Shown piece after piece: positions 1-7,854 of a stretch of 64,000 bases of DNA (positions are counted from its first letter, which is position 1; each line of letters opens with the position of its first letter). The DNA lies in contig NZ_JAPTGG010000001.1 of assembly GCF_026891035.1 (NCBI RefSeq), positions 248,001-312,000 on the forward strand, read 5' to 3'. The position numbers were made by a program, and so were the translations under genes. The notes beneath the pieces were generated by a model. The model had not been told where the DNA came from. It saw only the letters and a list, made by a program, of their open reading frames with translations, and searched no databases. This DNA comes from Dasania phycosphaerae (GTDB lineage: Bacteria > Pseudomonadota > Gammaproteobacteria > Pseudomonadales > Dasaniaceae).

Positions 1-557
1 AGTCTGCACAAAAAGGCGCGCACTTTATCGAGCTGTGCGCGCAGCGAAAAATCCCGCTGATTTTTTTACAAAATATCGTCGGCTTTATGGTGGGTAAACA
101 ATACGAGCAAGGCGGCATAGCCAAACACGGTGCCAAAATGGTTACCGCCGTAGCCACCGCACAAGTGCCTAAACTCACCGTATTAATAGGCGGTTCTTTT
201 GGCGCAGGTAACTACGGCATGTGCGGCCGCGCCTACGACCCCCGTTTTTTGTTTATGTGGCCCAATGCCCGTATCTCGGTGATGGGGGGTGAACAAGCCT
301 CTGGCGTATTAGCGCAGGTTAAGCGCGAGCAAAAACAAAAAAACGGTGAAAGCTGGAGCGAGCAAGAAGAAAATGACTTTAAACAACCGATTAAAGAAAA
401 ATACGAGCAACAGGGCCATCCCTATTACGCCTCAGCACGGTTATGGGACGATGGAGTTATAGACCCTAAAGATACTCGAGCAGTGCTAGGCAGCGCCTTA
501 GAGGCCAGCCTGAATGCACCTATAGCCAGCACTCAATTTGGGCTCTTTAGAATGTAG
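1..557 (+). CDS. liuB: Methylcrotonyl-CoA carboxylase carboxyltransferase (beta) subunit, C-terminal part
   Basis: Open at the left edge of the window; the frame reads from base 3, so only about the last 184 residues are present. This is the carboxyltransferase subunit that moves carboxyl from biotin to 3-methylcrotonyl-CoA in leucine/isovalerate breakdown in the cytoplasm. Visible family motifs are FLQNIVGFMVG, GGIAKHGAKM, GGSFGAGNYGMCGRAYDPRF and MGGEQASGVLAQV, which form the second acyl-CoA carboxylase carboxyltransferase half. The following liuC and liuE genes support the methylcrotonyl rather than propionyl assignment. The biotin-carrying alpha subunit gene (liuD), usually between liuC and liuE, is not found in this window. 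Confidence 0.93.
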   Translation, partial: SAQKGAHFIELCAQRKIPLIFLQNIVGFMVGKQYEQGGIAKHGAKMVTAVATAQVPKLTVLIGGSFGAGNYGMCGRAYDPRFLFMWPNARISVMGGEQASGVLAQVKREQKQKNGESWSEQEENDFKQPIKEKYEQQGHPYYASARLWDDGVIDPKDTRAVLGSALEASLNAPIASTQFGLFRM

Positions 558-689
558 CCATATATGCGCTATAGATAGCTATAAATGCTAACTATTCGCG
601 TCAATTAGCCATAATTGTTAAGTTTTACGCGAGAGTATCCCCTCACTTTTGTATACAATGGCCTAACCCCCATCTATTAGAGGCCCAAC

Positions 690-902
690 ATGGCAACTAA
701 ACCGTTAAAAACCGTAGGTAAAAAGAAACAGCCAGCCGCCGTAGAAACTTCCGAATCTATAGAAGACAAAGTGCAGGCCTTTCTCAAAGCAGGCGGCACA
801 ATAGAGCAAGTGGGCTCGGGTGTTAGCGGCCAGCAAAGCATGGCGCCCCCCAAACCCAAGCCTAAACCTGCCGAACCGACTGAGCCAACACCACAAAACT
901 AG
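690..902 (+). CDS. Small unknown protein, lysine-rich start and proline-rich end
   Basis: A 70-residue protein. It has a basic N-terminus (residues 1-15), a central amphipathic stretch reading IEDKVQAFLKAGGTIEQV (about 24-41), and a Pro/Lys/Glu-rich unstructured tail (about 51-70). The AFLxxGGxIxxV pattern recalls the C-terminal part of small gammaproteobacterial proteins such as the RNA-polymerase-binding SutA of Pseudomonas, but the match is short and I do not assign the function. It sits alone between liuB and liuC on the same strand. A plausible Shine-Dalgarno (AGAGG) lies about 8 bases before the ATG. Confidence 0.7.
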   Translation: MATKPLKTVGKKKQPAAVETSESIEDKVQAFLKAGGTIEQVGSGVSGQQSMAPPKPKPKPAEPTEPTPQN

Positions 903-1067
903 GCCACAGCTAAAACCATAAGCCCGCAGAGTGCGCATAAGCCATAAGCCTAGCTATGCCCTCTGCCCGCCCCTACTCGCTATACAGCGATTAAACAGCA
1001 GCTAAAATATAAAAAAAAGCAGCAACAGCCCTATACCGTCCCAGCTAGTAGACTAATAGGCCATACC

Positions 1068-1871
1068 ATGACTGACAGCACAGCGAATACAGTAAGCACC
1101 ACCATCAGCGCCAATGGCATAGCCACCGTTACCCTCAACCGGCCAGAAAAAAATAACGCCTTTGATGACAGCATGATTGCCCAACTAATCGGCCACTTTC
1201 AAGCCATCGATAACGACCCCAATATACGCGCCATGATTTTAGCCGCTAGCGGCAAAAACTTCTCCGCTGGTGGTGATTTAGCCTGGATGAAACGCATGGC
1301 CAGTTACAGCTATGAGCAAAACCTGCAAGATGCCCACGGTTTAGCGCAAATGTTAAAAACGCTTAATTTTATGAGTAAGCCAACTATCGCCCGCATACAA
1401 GGGGCCGCCTATGGTGGCGCAGTAGGTTTAGCCTGCTGCTGCGATATAGTTGTTGCCAGTAGCGACGCCAAGTTTTGTTTAAGCGAAGTTAAAATAGGCC
1501 TAATCCCTGCGACTATCGCCCCCTATGTAATAGCCGCTATAGGTGAACGCGCCAGCCGCCGCTACTGCCTTAGCGCCGAGCTAATCGATGCGCAAAAAGC
1601 GTTGCAATTAGGCATAGCCTCAGAGGTGGTGGCCAGCAACGAGCTAGACAACTGCATAGCCAATATCTGCAAGCAGCTGCTTAGCAACGGCCCCAGCGCC
1701 ATGAGCGCCGCCAAGCAATTAATTTTTGAGCTTGCTCACCAGCCTATAGATGCAGCCATTATAGAAACCAGCTGCCAAGCTATAGCCCAGCGCCGCGCTG
1801 GCCCTGAAGGGCAAGAAGGCCTAAGCGCCTTTTTGGAAAAACGAAAACCGCAGTGGTATAAAGATCAATAA
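1068..1871 (+). CDS. liuC: Methylglutaconyl-CoA hydratase (enoyl-CoA hydratase family)
   Basis: Hydrates 3-methylglutaconyl-CoA to HMG-CoA, the step after methylcrotonyl-CoA carboxylase in leucine catabolism. The 267 residues match the crotonase fold. The oxyanion-hole segment FSAGGDLAWM is at about 65-74, a GGAVGLA loop at 116-122, and the acidic catalytic residue E140 in FCLSEVKIGLIPA. The residue matching the first crotonase glutamate is glycine (G120), a pattern I associate with the bacterial LiuC group rather than with beta-oxidation hydratases. The sequence IGERASRRYCLSAE is also typical. It is followed by HMG-CoA lyase 38 bases downstream, consistent with one operon. Confidence 0.9.
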   Translation: MTDSTANTVSTTISANGIATVTLNRPEKNNAFDDSMIAQLIGHFQAIDNDPNIRAMILAASGKNFSAGGDLAWMKRMASYSYEQNLQDAHGLAQMLKTLNFMSKPTIARIQGAAYGGAVGLACCCDIVVASSDAKFCLSEVKIGLIPATIAPYVIAAIGERASRRYCLSAELIDAQKALQLGIASEVVASNELDNCIANICKQLLSNGPSAMSAAKQLIFELAHQPIDAAIIETSCQAIAQRRAGPEGQEGLSAFLEKRKPQWYKDQ

Positions 1872-1909
1872 AAGCCAACTGGCGCGTAAATAATATATAG
1901 AGAAACTCC

Positions 1910-2809
1910 ATGAGCACCCTGCCCAGCACCGTAAAAATTGTAGAAGTAGGCCCCCGCGATGGCCTACAAAACGAATCACAAACCATACCCACCGCCGTCA
2001 AAATTAAACTGATAGAGCTACTGACCGATGCCGGCCTCAATTACATAGAGGCGGGCAGCTTTGTAAACCCCAAGTGGGTGCCACAAATGGCCGACAGCGA
2101 TCAGGTTTTTCAAGGCATCAACCGCCGCCCTAATACCACCTACGCCGCCCTCACCCCCAATATGCAGGGCTACCAGCGCGCCATGGCCGCCGGTGCCAAC
2201 GAGGTGGCGATTTTTGCCGCCGCCTCAGAAAGCTTTAGCCAAAAAAATATTAACTGCTCTATACAAGAAAGCTTAAACCGCTTCGCCCCCATATTAGCTG
2301 CTGCCCAACAAGCGCAAATCCCGGTGCGCGGTTATATCTCCTGCGTGGCAGGCTGCCCCTATGAGGGCGCGGTCAGCGCCACCGCCGTAGCCGATATAGC
2401 CGAGCAGCTCTTTACCCTGGGCTGTTACGAAATATCACTGGGCGACACCATAGGCGTAGGCACGCCGGGTCAAATTACCGAACTCATCGCCCGCTGCAAA
2501 CAACGCCTGCCGGTAAGCAAACTGGCGGTACATTTTCACGACACCTACGGCCAGGCTTTAGCCAATATTTATGCCGCCTTATTAGCTGGCGTTAACGTAG
2601 TCGATAGCTCTATTGCGGGCTTAGGGGGCTGCCCCTACGCCAAAGGTGCCAGCGGTAATATTGCCACTGAAGATGTGCTGTATATGCTCAACGGTTTAAA
2701 CATCGCTAGCGGCGTAAAGCTGGATAAACTGTTAACCGCTGGCCACTATATTAGTGAGTTTTTGCAACGCCCCAGCGGCTCTAAAGTCGCCAACGCCAAA
2801 AGCCGTTAA
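1910..2809 (+). CDS. liuE: Hydroxymethylglutaryl-CoA lyase
   Basis: Cleaves HMG-CoA to acetyl-CoA and acetoacetate, ending the leucine pathway. The 299-residue TIM-barrel protein has the family start VEVGPRDGLQNE (about 11-22), a metal-binding HFHDTYGQA strand and the loop GLGGCPYAKGASGN, which carries the active-site cysteine. Length is normal for the bacterial enzyme. The C-terminus ends soon after LQRPSGSKVANA, as in pseudomonad relatives. It lies directly after liuC on the same strand. Isopropylmalate synthase-type enzymes share the fold but not the GGCPYA loop. Confidence 0.95.
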   Translation: MSTLPSTVKIVEVGPRDGLQNESQTIPTAVKIKLIELLTDAGLNYIEAGSFVNPKWVPQMADSDQVFQGINRRPNTTYAALTPNMQGYQRAMAAGANEVAIFAAASESFSQKNINCSIQESLNRFAPILAAAQQAQIPVRGYISCVAGCPYEGAVSATAVADIAEQLFTLGCYEISLGDTIGVGTPGQITELIARCKQRLPVSKLAVHFHDTYGQALANIYAALLAGVNVVDSSIAGLGGCPYAKGASGNIATEDVLYMLNGLNIASGVKLDKLLTAGHYISEFLQRPSGSKVANAKSR

Positions 2810-2888
2810 ACAGCCTAACGATTAATTGCTAGTATTAGCAGCGATTACTTACCACTATCAACAATAACTTTGTATATAGGCTTTTATT

Positions 2889-3704
2889 ATGTCCACCGCG
2901 CCAACACTGACCGATGCCACTTTAACGCTAAACCAAGCTGTCGCCACCCTAAGCTTTAACCGCGATGATGTGCGCAATGCGCTAACGGGCACCACTCTCA
3001 TCGATGATATTTGCAATACCGTCGAATGGATTAACCGCGATAATAGCGTCAGCTGTTTAATTATTACCGGCAACGGCAAAGCCTTTAGCTCGGGCGGCAA
3101 TGTTAAAGAAATGCGCGATGGCGAAGGCATCTTTGGTGGCACCCCCGCCGAGATTGCCGAAAACTACCGCCGCGGCATACAGCGTATTAGCTTGGCCATG
3201 CACAGCATAGAAATCCCCACCATCGCCGCCATAAATGGTGCCGCCATAGGCGCAGGCTTTGACCTTAGCTGCATGTGCGATATACGCCTAGGCTCAGAGC
3301 ACACCCTGCTAGGCGAAACCTTTATCAACTTAGGTATTATCCCCGGTGATGGCGGCGCCTGGTTTTTACAACGTTTAGTAGGCTACCAACGCGCTGCCGA
3401 ACTCACCTTTAGCGGCAGGCTTATTAAAGCCGAGGAAGCCAAAGAGCTGGGCATTTTATTAGAGTTAGTCAGCGCCGACGAATTGCTGCCCCGCGCCCAA
3501 GAGCTGGCCGCCAATTTTGCCAGCAAGCCACCACAGGCTTTGCGCATGACCAAACGACTGATGAAAAGCGCCCAGCGCCTAGAGCTGGCCGACTTTTTAG
3601 ACCTGTGCTCCAGCTATCAAGCCAGCTGCCACCACAGCGGTGATCACCAGCGTGCAGTAAACAGCTTTTTAGACAAAACCAGCCCTGAATTCCAAGGTAA
3701 TTAA
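2889..3704 (+). CDS. Crotonase-fold acyl-CoA hydratase/isomerase family protein
   Basis: A 271-residue enoyl-CoA hydratase/isomerase family member. CoA-binding and oxyanion-hole features are intact: FSSGGNVKEM at about 66-75 and NGAAIGAGFDLS at 116-127. The two positions that are glutamates in mitochondrial enoyl-CoA hydratase are here D125 and F145 (LGETFINLGIIPGDGG). Classical water addition by the two-glutamate mechanism is therefore unlikely, and an isomerase, hydrolase or lyase reaction is possible. It lies about 80 bases after liuE on the same strand, which suggests a role in branched-chain acyl-CoA metabolism, but the substrate cannot be read from sequence. Confidence 0.85.
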   Translation: MSTAPTLTDATLTLNQAVATLSFNRDDVRNALTGTTLIDDICNTVEWINRDNSVSCLIITGNGKAFSSGGNVKEMRDGEGIFGGTPAEIAENYRRGIQRISLAMHSIEIPTIAAINGAAIGAGFDLSCMCDIRLGSEHTLLGETFINLGIIPGDGGAWFLQRLVGYQRAAELTFSGRLIKAEEAKELGILLELVSADELLPRAQELAANFASKPPQALRMTKRLMKSAQRLELADFLDLCSSYQASCHHSGDHQRAVNSFLDKTSPEFQGN

Positions 3705-3799
3705 TGCGCACCGCCGCCACAAACAGTGAACCTGGCAGCGCTGAAGCTGTCCATATACTAGCCCTATAAGCTCACCCACTTATCAGCAGGACCAAGACC

Positions 3800-4429
3800 A
3801 TGAAAACTCTCTGCTTAGCACTCATCTCTGCGCTACTACTCAGCGGCTGCATGACCCACAGTACAGCGCCACAACAATCCGACGATGGCTTACAGCTAGT
3901 CAGCCCATCTAACTTTGATACCTTATACCTGCGCCCCGGCACCGATTTTAGCCGCTACAGCACGCTACAGTTTGAGACTATGCCGCTAAGCTATAGCGAC
4001 GAACGCCGGCCACACAAGCTCCCCAACCTAAGCGATAAAGACTTTCAGTTTAGCGACAAGGAGATGGGCTATTTTCAAGAGCGCGCCCGCAAAGGTTTTA
4101 GCGCTGGTTTTGACAAAACCAATGATGCCCAAGGCCAGCTTATCGTGCGCAGCAGCATTAGCGAGCTTTACCTAACGGCTCCCATTAAAAACAGCATTAT
4201 TCAACCCGACAAAAGCTTTGTGCAAGAGAGCAGCCGCATGGTGATTACCACCGAACTGGTAGACGCCAATAGCCAACAGGTACTGCTGCGCGCCACCGAC
4301 AAGCTTAAAACCGGCGATATAGGCACCAACAGCAACAACTTAAGCCGCATGAACAGCGTGACCTACTGGCAGGATGTATACCGCGAGTTTAGAAGCTGGG
4401 GCAGCCGCCTAAAAAGCGCCAGCCAGTAA
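3800..4429 (+). CDS. Predicted outer-membrane lipoprotein, DUF3313-like
   Basis: A 209-residue protein with a lipoprotein signal peptide and lipobox LLSGC (Cys17). The following residue is Met rather than Asp, which favours transport to the outer membrane. The sequence around residues 45-60 (LYLRPGTDFSRYSTLQF) resembles the start of DUF3313 proteins, small Gram-negative lipoproteins of unknown role. The C-terminal part (RMVITTELVDANSQQVLLRATD) would fit the beta-strand repeat of that family. It is a single gene closed by a strong terminator, so it is probably transcribed alone. Function unknown. Confidence 0.75.
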   Translation: MKTLCLALISALLLSGCMTHSTAPQQSDDGLQLVSPSNFDTLYLRPGTDFSRYSTLQFETMPLSYSDERRPHKLPNLSDKDFQFSDKEMGYFQERARKGFSAGFDKTNDAQGQLIVRSSISELYLTAPIKNSIIQPDKSFVQESSRMVITTELVDANSQQVLLRATDKLKTGDIGTNSNNLSRMNSVTYWQDVYREFRSWGSRLKSASQ

Positions 4430-4441
4430 ACAGCTATCACC

Positions 4442-4467
4442 AAAGGGGCTTAACCAGCCCCTTTTTT
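4442..4467 (+). terminator. Rho-independent terminator after the DUF3313-like gene
   Basis: A perfect 9-bp stem (AAAGGGGCT / AGCCCCTTT) with a 5-base loop runs into six T residues. It lies 13 bases after the lipoprotein stop codon. Confidence 0.9.
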
Positions 4468-4683
4468 GCCCCTCCCCTTAGCAAACCACAAAGTAACCAC
4501 TAACTCAGTAAAACATGGCGCTAGCGGCCACCTTGCTGTAAGCTGCACGCCCCCAGCATGGCGGTCTTGGTAACTGTAGCTATTAGCCAAACATTAATAG
4601 CCGCAGCCACGAATCCCATGCGCCACACTATGCGAATACCCGGCATACCTTATATCGCCGCGGACGCCACCAGAGATACCTTA

Positions 4684-6147
4684 ATGAAGTTTACCGAACT
4701 AGGCTTATCAGCCCCTATACTCCAGGCTGTAGCCGAGCAGGGCTATGAAACCCCCTCACCCATACAAGCCCAAGCCATACCCGCCGTGTTAGAAGGCAAA
4801 GACATTATGGCCGCCGCCCAAACCGGCACCGGCAAAACCGCAGGCTTTACCCTGCCCCTGTTAGAGCTACTTTCCAAAGGCCCCAAAGCGCAAGGCAACC
4901 AAGCCCGCGCCCTAGTGCTTACCCCCACCCGCGAACTAGCCGCCCAAGTAGGCGAAAGTGTTGCCCTATACGGCAAAAACTTACCGCTAAAATCTGCAGT
5001 TGTTTTTGGCGGCGTAAAAATCAACCCGCAAATGATGAAGCTGCGCAAAGGGGTAGATATTTTAGTCGCCACCCCCGGCCGCCTAATGGACTTATACAAT
5101 CAAAACGCGGTTAACTTTAAGCAGCTAGAAGTATTAGTACTGGACGAAGCCGACCGCATGTTAGACATGGGCTTTATTCGCGACATTAAAAAAATCCTGG
5201 CGATATTACCCAAGCAAAGGCAAAACCTTTTATTCTCAGCCACCTTCTCTAATGAGATACGCGAGCTAGCCAAGGGCCTGGTACACAACCCGGTAGAAAT
5301 TTCGGTAACGCCGCGCAATGCCGCTGCCAAAACCGTGACCCAAGCGGTATACCCCGTAGATAAAACCCGCAAAACCAGTTTATTGATTCAATTAATTAAA
5401 GAAAACAATTGGCGTCAGGTGTTAGTGTTTAGCAAAACCAAACACGGTGCCAACCGCTTAACCAAACAGTTAGATGCAGCCGGTATTGCCGCCGCTGCCA
5501 TACACGGCAACAAAAGCCAAGGCGCACGCACTAAAGCCCTGGCCAACTTTAAAGACGGTAGCGTACAAGTGCTGGTCGCCACCGATATCGCCGCCCGCGG
5601 CATAGACATAGACCAGCTGCCCCACGTAGTAAACTACGAACTGCCCCACGTATCCGAAGACTATGTACACCGCATAGGCCGCACCGGCCGCGCCGGTGCC
5701 GAAGGTGAAGCGGTATCCTTAGTCTGCGCCGACGAATTTAAATTACTAGCCGATATAGAGCGCCTAATACAAGCCCTAATCCCTCGCAAAAGCATGGCGG
5801 GTTTTGAACCGGTACACCCCCTGCCCGAGTCGCGTTTAAACACCAAACCATTTAAAGCCAAAAAACCCAAAAAACCACACAGCGGCCACCGCGATGGCCA
5901 ACGCTCGGGCGAAATGGCCCAAGGCCACCAAGCCCCCGGCCAACGCAGTAGAGCAAACGCCAATAGCGATGGCAACAACGCCGCCAAGCCCAATAATAAT
6001 CGCCGCCGCAAGCCTAGCAATAAACCGGCTGGTGGTGGTAACGGTAGCCAGGCTCCGCAGAATGCTAATCGTCCGCGTAAGGCGAATCCTAATAGTGGTA
6101 GGCCGCAGCGTAGTGGGGCTGGTGGTAGTGTTAGCGGTAATCGATAA
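4684..6147 (+). CDS. rhlE: DEAD-box ATP-dependent RNA helicase RhlE
   Basis: An RNA helicase that remodels RNA and ribosome precursors. I take the start at 4684, giving 487 residues, because MKFTELGLSAPILQAV matches the usual RhlE N-terminus. An upstream ATG at 4558 would add 42 residues with no family resemblance. Motifs are the Q motif (about 2-30), motif I AQTGTGKT (45-52), PTRELA, motif II DEAD (154-157), SAT (185-187), ATDIAARGID and HRIGRTGRAG. From about residue 385 the chain becomes a long Lys/Arg/Asn/Gly/Pro-rich tail typical of RhlE. The gene is a single unit after the preceding terminator. Confidence 0.93.
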   Translation: MKFTELGLSAPILQAVAEQGYETPSPIQAQAIPAVLEGKDIMAAAQTGTGKTAGFTLPLLELLSKGPKAQGNQARALVLTPTRELAAQVGESVALYGKNLPLKSAVVFGGVKINPQMMKLRKGVDILVATPGRLMDLYNQNAVNFKQLEVLVLDEADRMLDMGFIRDIKKILAILPKQRQNLLFSATFSNEIRELAKGLVHNPVEISVTPRNAAAKTVTQAVYPVDKTRKTSLLIQLIKENNWRQVLVFSKTKHGANRLTKQLDAAGIAAAAIHGNKSQGARTKALANFKDGSVQVLVATDIAARGIDIDQLPHVVNYELPHVSEDYVHRIGRTGRAGAEGEAVSLVCADEFKLLADIERLIQALIPRKSMAGFEPVHPLPESRLNTKPFKAKKPKKPHSGHRDGQRSGEMAQGHQAPGQRSRANANSDGNNAAKPNNNRRRKPSNKPAGGGNGSQAPQNANRPRKANPNSGRPQRSGAGGSVSGNR

Positions 6148-6164
6148 ACCCTTCCGCACTGCCC

Positions 6165-6302
6165 TGTCATGCCGGGCTCCGACCCGGCATCTAGGCAACA
6201 GCTTTACACTCGCTGTGTTATTTTTTATTTTTAGTAATTTGCTTTTAACTTAGCATGTGTTTCGCCCTGCTGAGCGGGTTCATTATTTTGATTCAAAATG
6301 CA
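6165..6302 (+). repeat. Palindromic repeat, left copy flanking the cassette group
   Basis: Bases 6165-6231 are the reverse complement of 8894-8960 with one mismatch over 67 bases. Weaker similarity (shared cgccctgctgagcgggtt and ttttgattcaaaatgc blocks) continues to 6302, matching 8829-8893 inverted. The repeat starts with a REP-like inverted repeat ATGCCGGG-6-CCCGGCAT (6169-6190). It lies just after the rhlE stop and marks the left edge of the accessory region. Confidence 0.85.
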
Positions 6303-6385
6303 AGCTAGATCTCCAATATCTATTTTGTCAGCCACCAGCCATTGTTTCTTAGTGAATTATGCATCTTGCTCCGATCTCAGAAAAC

Positions 6386-6457
6386 GTGTAACGCCCGCAT
6401 TAGCGGCTGGTTTGGAGCGCAGCGGAAAACCAGTCCGACAACACGCGCTTGTTAGCT
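6386..6457 (-). repeat. attC-like recombination site C (72 bp)
   Basis: Read on the minus strand it begins AGCTAAC, directly after the TAG of the DUF4145 gene, and ends GTTACAC. These are one mismatch each from the integron core RYYYAAC and inverse core GTTRRRY. The ends pair imperfectly and an inner palindrome (GGCTGGTTT / AAACCAGTC) gives the long-stem shape of attC sites. Its position immediately downstream of a short gene of the same strand is what an integron cassette requires. Confidence 0.6.
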
Positions 6458-7168
6458 CTACCCCTCAGCATCTACCTCACGATCTTCTTCGGGAATCCTT
6501 CCGGCTTCTCTCAAGAGGGTTAGAACAGATTCTCGATCATCATAAAAATCTTCAAGTATTCTCTGACAATAATGCCTCGCTGCCTCGACATCTTCCTCTG
6601 GTATTTCATGCCAATCGTCGTGCAAAACGTCATTGCCTAGAACTCTAATTTCATCATGAGCCCTACGCTTCCGCGCTTGGGTTATTACACCATCTTCAGC
6701 GGCAGCTTCAATTTGTTTGTACAAATTAGGTTCTTGTTTGGTTTTATACCCATTTGCACGTAGTGTTTTATCAAGTACCGATCGAATTAGCCCCGCTGCG
6801 GCCCTTATGCACTGGCTTTCCAAGCAGGTTTCGGCTTCGCGAAATTCAGTTATGATACCCTGCGGAACTGAGCGAGGTATGGATAACCTCTGCTTACTTT
6901 CTGGGAAGAATTTTAAAAGGCGATTATAAGATCCAGGATAGTTTCCTCCTCCGCCAAATTTTATAACTCCAAACGCTCCCATTCCGCAGCCTGCGCATTT
7001 AAACAATCTATAAGAGATGATGCAGTCCCGCCAATGCCGGTCTTCTTCTCTTCTTTCGTGAGCCCCAATTGATCGGCCATCTACTTTCCATTCGAAAGTG
7101 CTTCTACCTCCACGACAACCAGGGCAATGGCTGACGATAGATCCTTCTTGTTCATTTAAATGTGCCAT
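6458..7168 (-). CDS. DUF4145 domain protein with N-terminal zinc ribbon, probable gene cassette
   Basis: A 236-residue protein. Two CxxC pairs (C15/C18 and C58/C61) suggest a zinc ribbon at the N-terminus. From about residue 85 the sequence (FPESKQRLSIPRSVPQGI, then FREAETCLESQCIRAAAGLIRSVLD and EIRVLGNDVLHD) fits DUF4145, an alpha-helical domain found in defence-associated and accessory proteins. Function is not established. A Shine-Dalgarno AGGA lies upstream of the ATG. The stop codon abuts an attC-like site and the start follows another, so the gene looks like a mobile cassette. Its neighbours on the same strand are likewise small accessory genes. Confidence 0.8.
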   Translation of the reverse strand: MAHLNEQEGSIVSHCPGCRGGRSTFEWKVDGRSIGAHERREEDRHWRDCIISYRLFKCAGCGMGAFGVIKFGGGGNYPGSYNRLLKFFPESKQRLSIPRSVPQGIITEFREAETCLESQCIRAAAGLIRSVLDKTLRANGYKTKQEPNLYKQIEAAAEDGVITQARKRRAHDEIRVLGNDVLHDDWHEIPEEDVEAARHYCQRILEDFYDDRESVLTLLREAGRIPEEDREVDAEG

Positions 7169-7181
7169 GATGTTCCTTTGG

Positions 7182-7280
7182 AGCTAACGCCTTGCACACG
7201 GGCCGAAACGTAGCGGTGAAACCGCGCAGTGGAGGTCCGAGCCCAGCTTGCTGGGCTGTACGTGCTGCAGCTTGTTATAT
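7182..7280 (-). repeat. attC-like recombination site B (99 bp)
   Basis: On the minus strand it runs from ATATAAC, two bases after the TAA of the preceding gene, to GTTAGCT, 13 bases before the next ATG. The ends are complementary: TAACAAGCTGCAGCACG pairs with CGTGTGCAAGGCGTTA apart from a few bulges. The inner part carries an AGCCCAGC/GCTGGGCT palindrome. Size and layout match integron attC sites, although each core has one mismatch to consensus. Confidence 0.65.
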
Positions 7281-7282
7281 TA

Positions 7283-7744
7283 TTAAGGGACTTTAAAACT
7301 GTTTACTGATTGAATTAGCTTGGACTTATTCATTGGCCAATTGATTTTTGAGTCAGTTGCAGTCGCTAGGTAAAAATAACTACCACGTTTAACTGCTTTG
7401 GCATAAAAATGAAGGTTTTGCCCATTCATGTTTCCTGAATACTCGAAATGCAAAGTGTCATCATTTTTACTTGAGCTAACAATAGTTAAACCCATTTGTT
7501 TAAATTGAGCTTCTGATAATTTTATGTAGTCATCAATTGAACCAGGATAGGCTTGTATTTGAACGTTCACATTTGCAGCGAAGCCATTGGATGGAGGTAA
7601 AAACATTTGTAAGGGTTGTGAGCCTGCAGGGCTAGGCTTATCATCAAGTAAATCAATGCTAAATCCATATTGCTCGAATTTTGCTGGCTCTGCAGTAACT
7701 AAAGATGATAAAAGGCTTATAAAAATAATAGTAAAAACTTTCAC
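7283..7744 (-). CDS. Secreted PsbP/DUF1795-like small protein, probable gene cassette
   Basis: A 153-residue protein starting at GTG behind a clear AGGAG. It has a signal peptide of about 18 residues ending LVTA, so it is probably periplasmic. The mature part (FSIDLLDD, then MFLPPSNGFAANVNVQIQAY, DDYIKLSEAQFKQMG, and a final LIQSVNSF) follows the pattern of the DUF1795/PsbP-like fold, seen in many small exported bacterial proteins of unknown role. It lies between two attC-like sites and is AT-rich compared with rhlE. Family assignment is by pattern only. Confidence 0.75.
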   Translation of the reverse strand: MKVFTIIFISLLSSLVTAEPAKFEQYGFSIDLLDDKPSPAGSQPLQMFLPPSNGFAANVNVQIQAYPGSIDDYIKLSEAQFKQMGLTIVSSSKNDDTLHFEYSGNMNGQNLHFYAKAVKRGSYFYLATATDSKINWPMNKSKLIQSVNSFKVP

Positions 7745-7772
7745 TTAAGACTCCTGTCTCTGATTTGATGAA

Positions 7773-7851
7773 ATATAACGCTTATGGCATGGGCAGCGGC
7801 GCAGCCGTTGTCCAGCCCGCTTGCGGGCGTGCATGCCCATGATTGTTAGGT
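7773..7851 (-). repeat. attC-like recombination site A (79 bp)
   Basis: On the minus strand it starts with a perfect core ACCTAAC (RYYYAAC), three bases after the lipoprotein stop, and ends GTTATAT, one mismatch from GTTRRRY. The end segments TAACAATCATGGGCATGC and its partner GCATGGGC..ATAAGCGTTA pair along their length. Inner palindromes (CGCCCGC/GCGGGC) complete an attC-like structure. Confidence 0.65.
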
Positions 7852-7854
7852 GGT

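Noticed and set aside
4558..4683. N-terminal extension of RhlE from the upstream ATG
   Set aside because: The 42 extra residues have no helicase-family resemblance, and the ATG at 4684 gives the usual RhlE N-terminus.
5661..6198. Long antisense frames over the 3' part of rhlE
   Set aside because: They result from the repetitive Gly/Asn/Lys/Arg-rich tail of RhlE; the sense frame has complete helicase motifs.
6302..6385. 14-codon minus-strand frame with a Shine-Dalgarno after attC site C
   Set aside because: Too short to support as a gene; it may be the start of a decayed cassette but no second attC follows.
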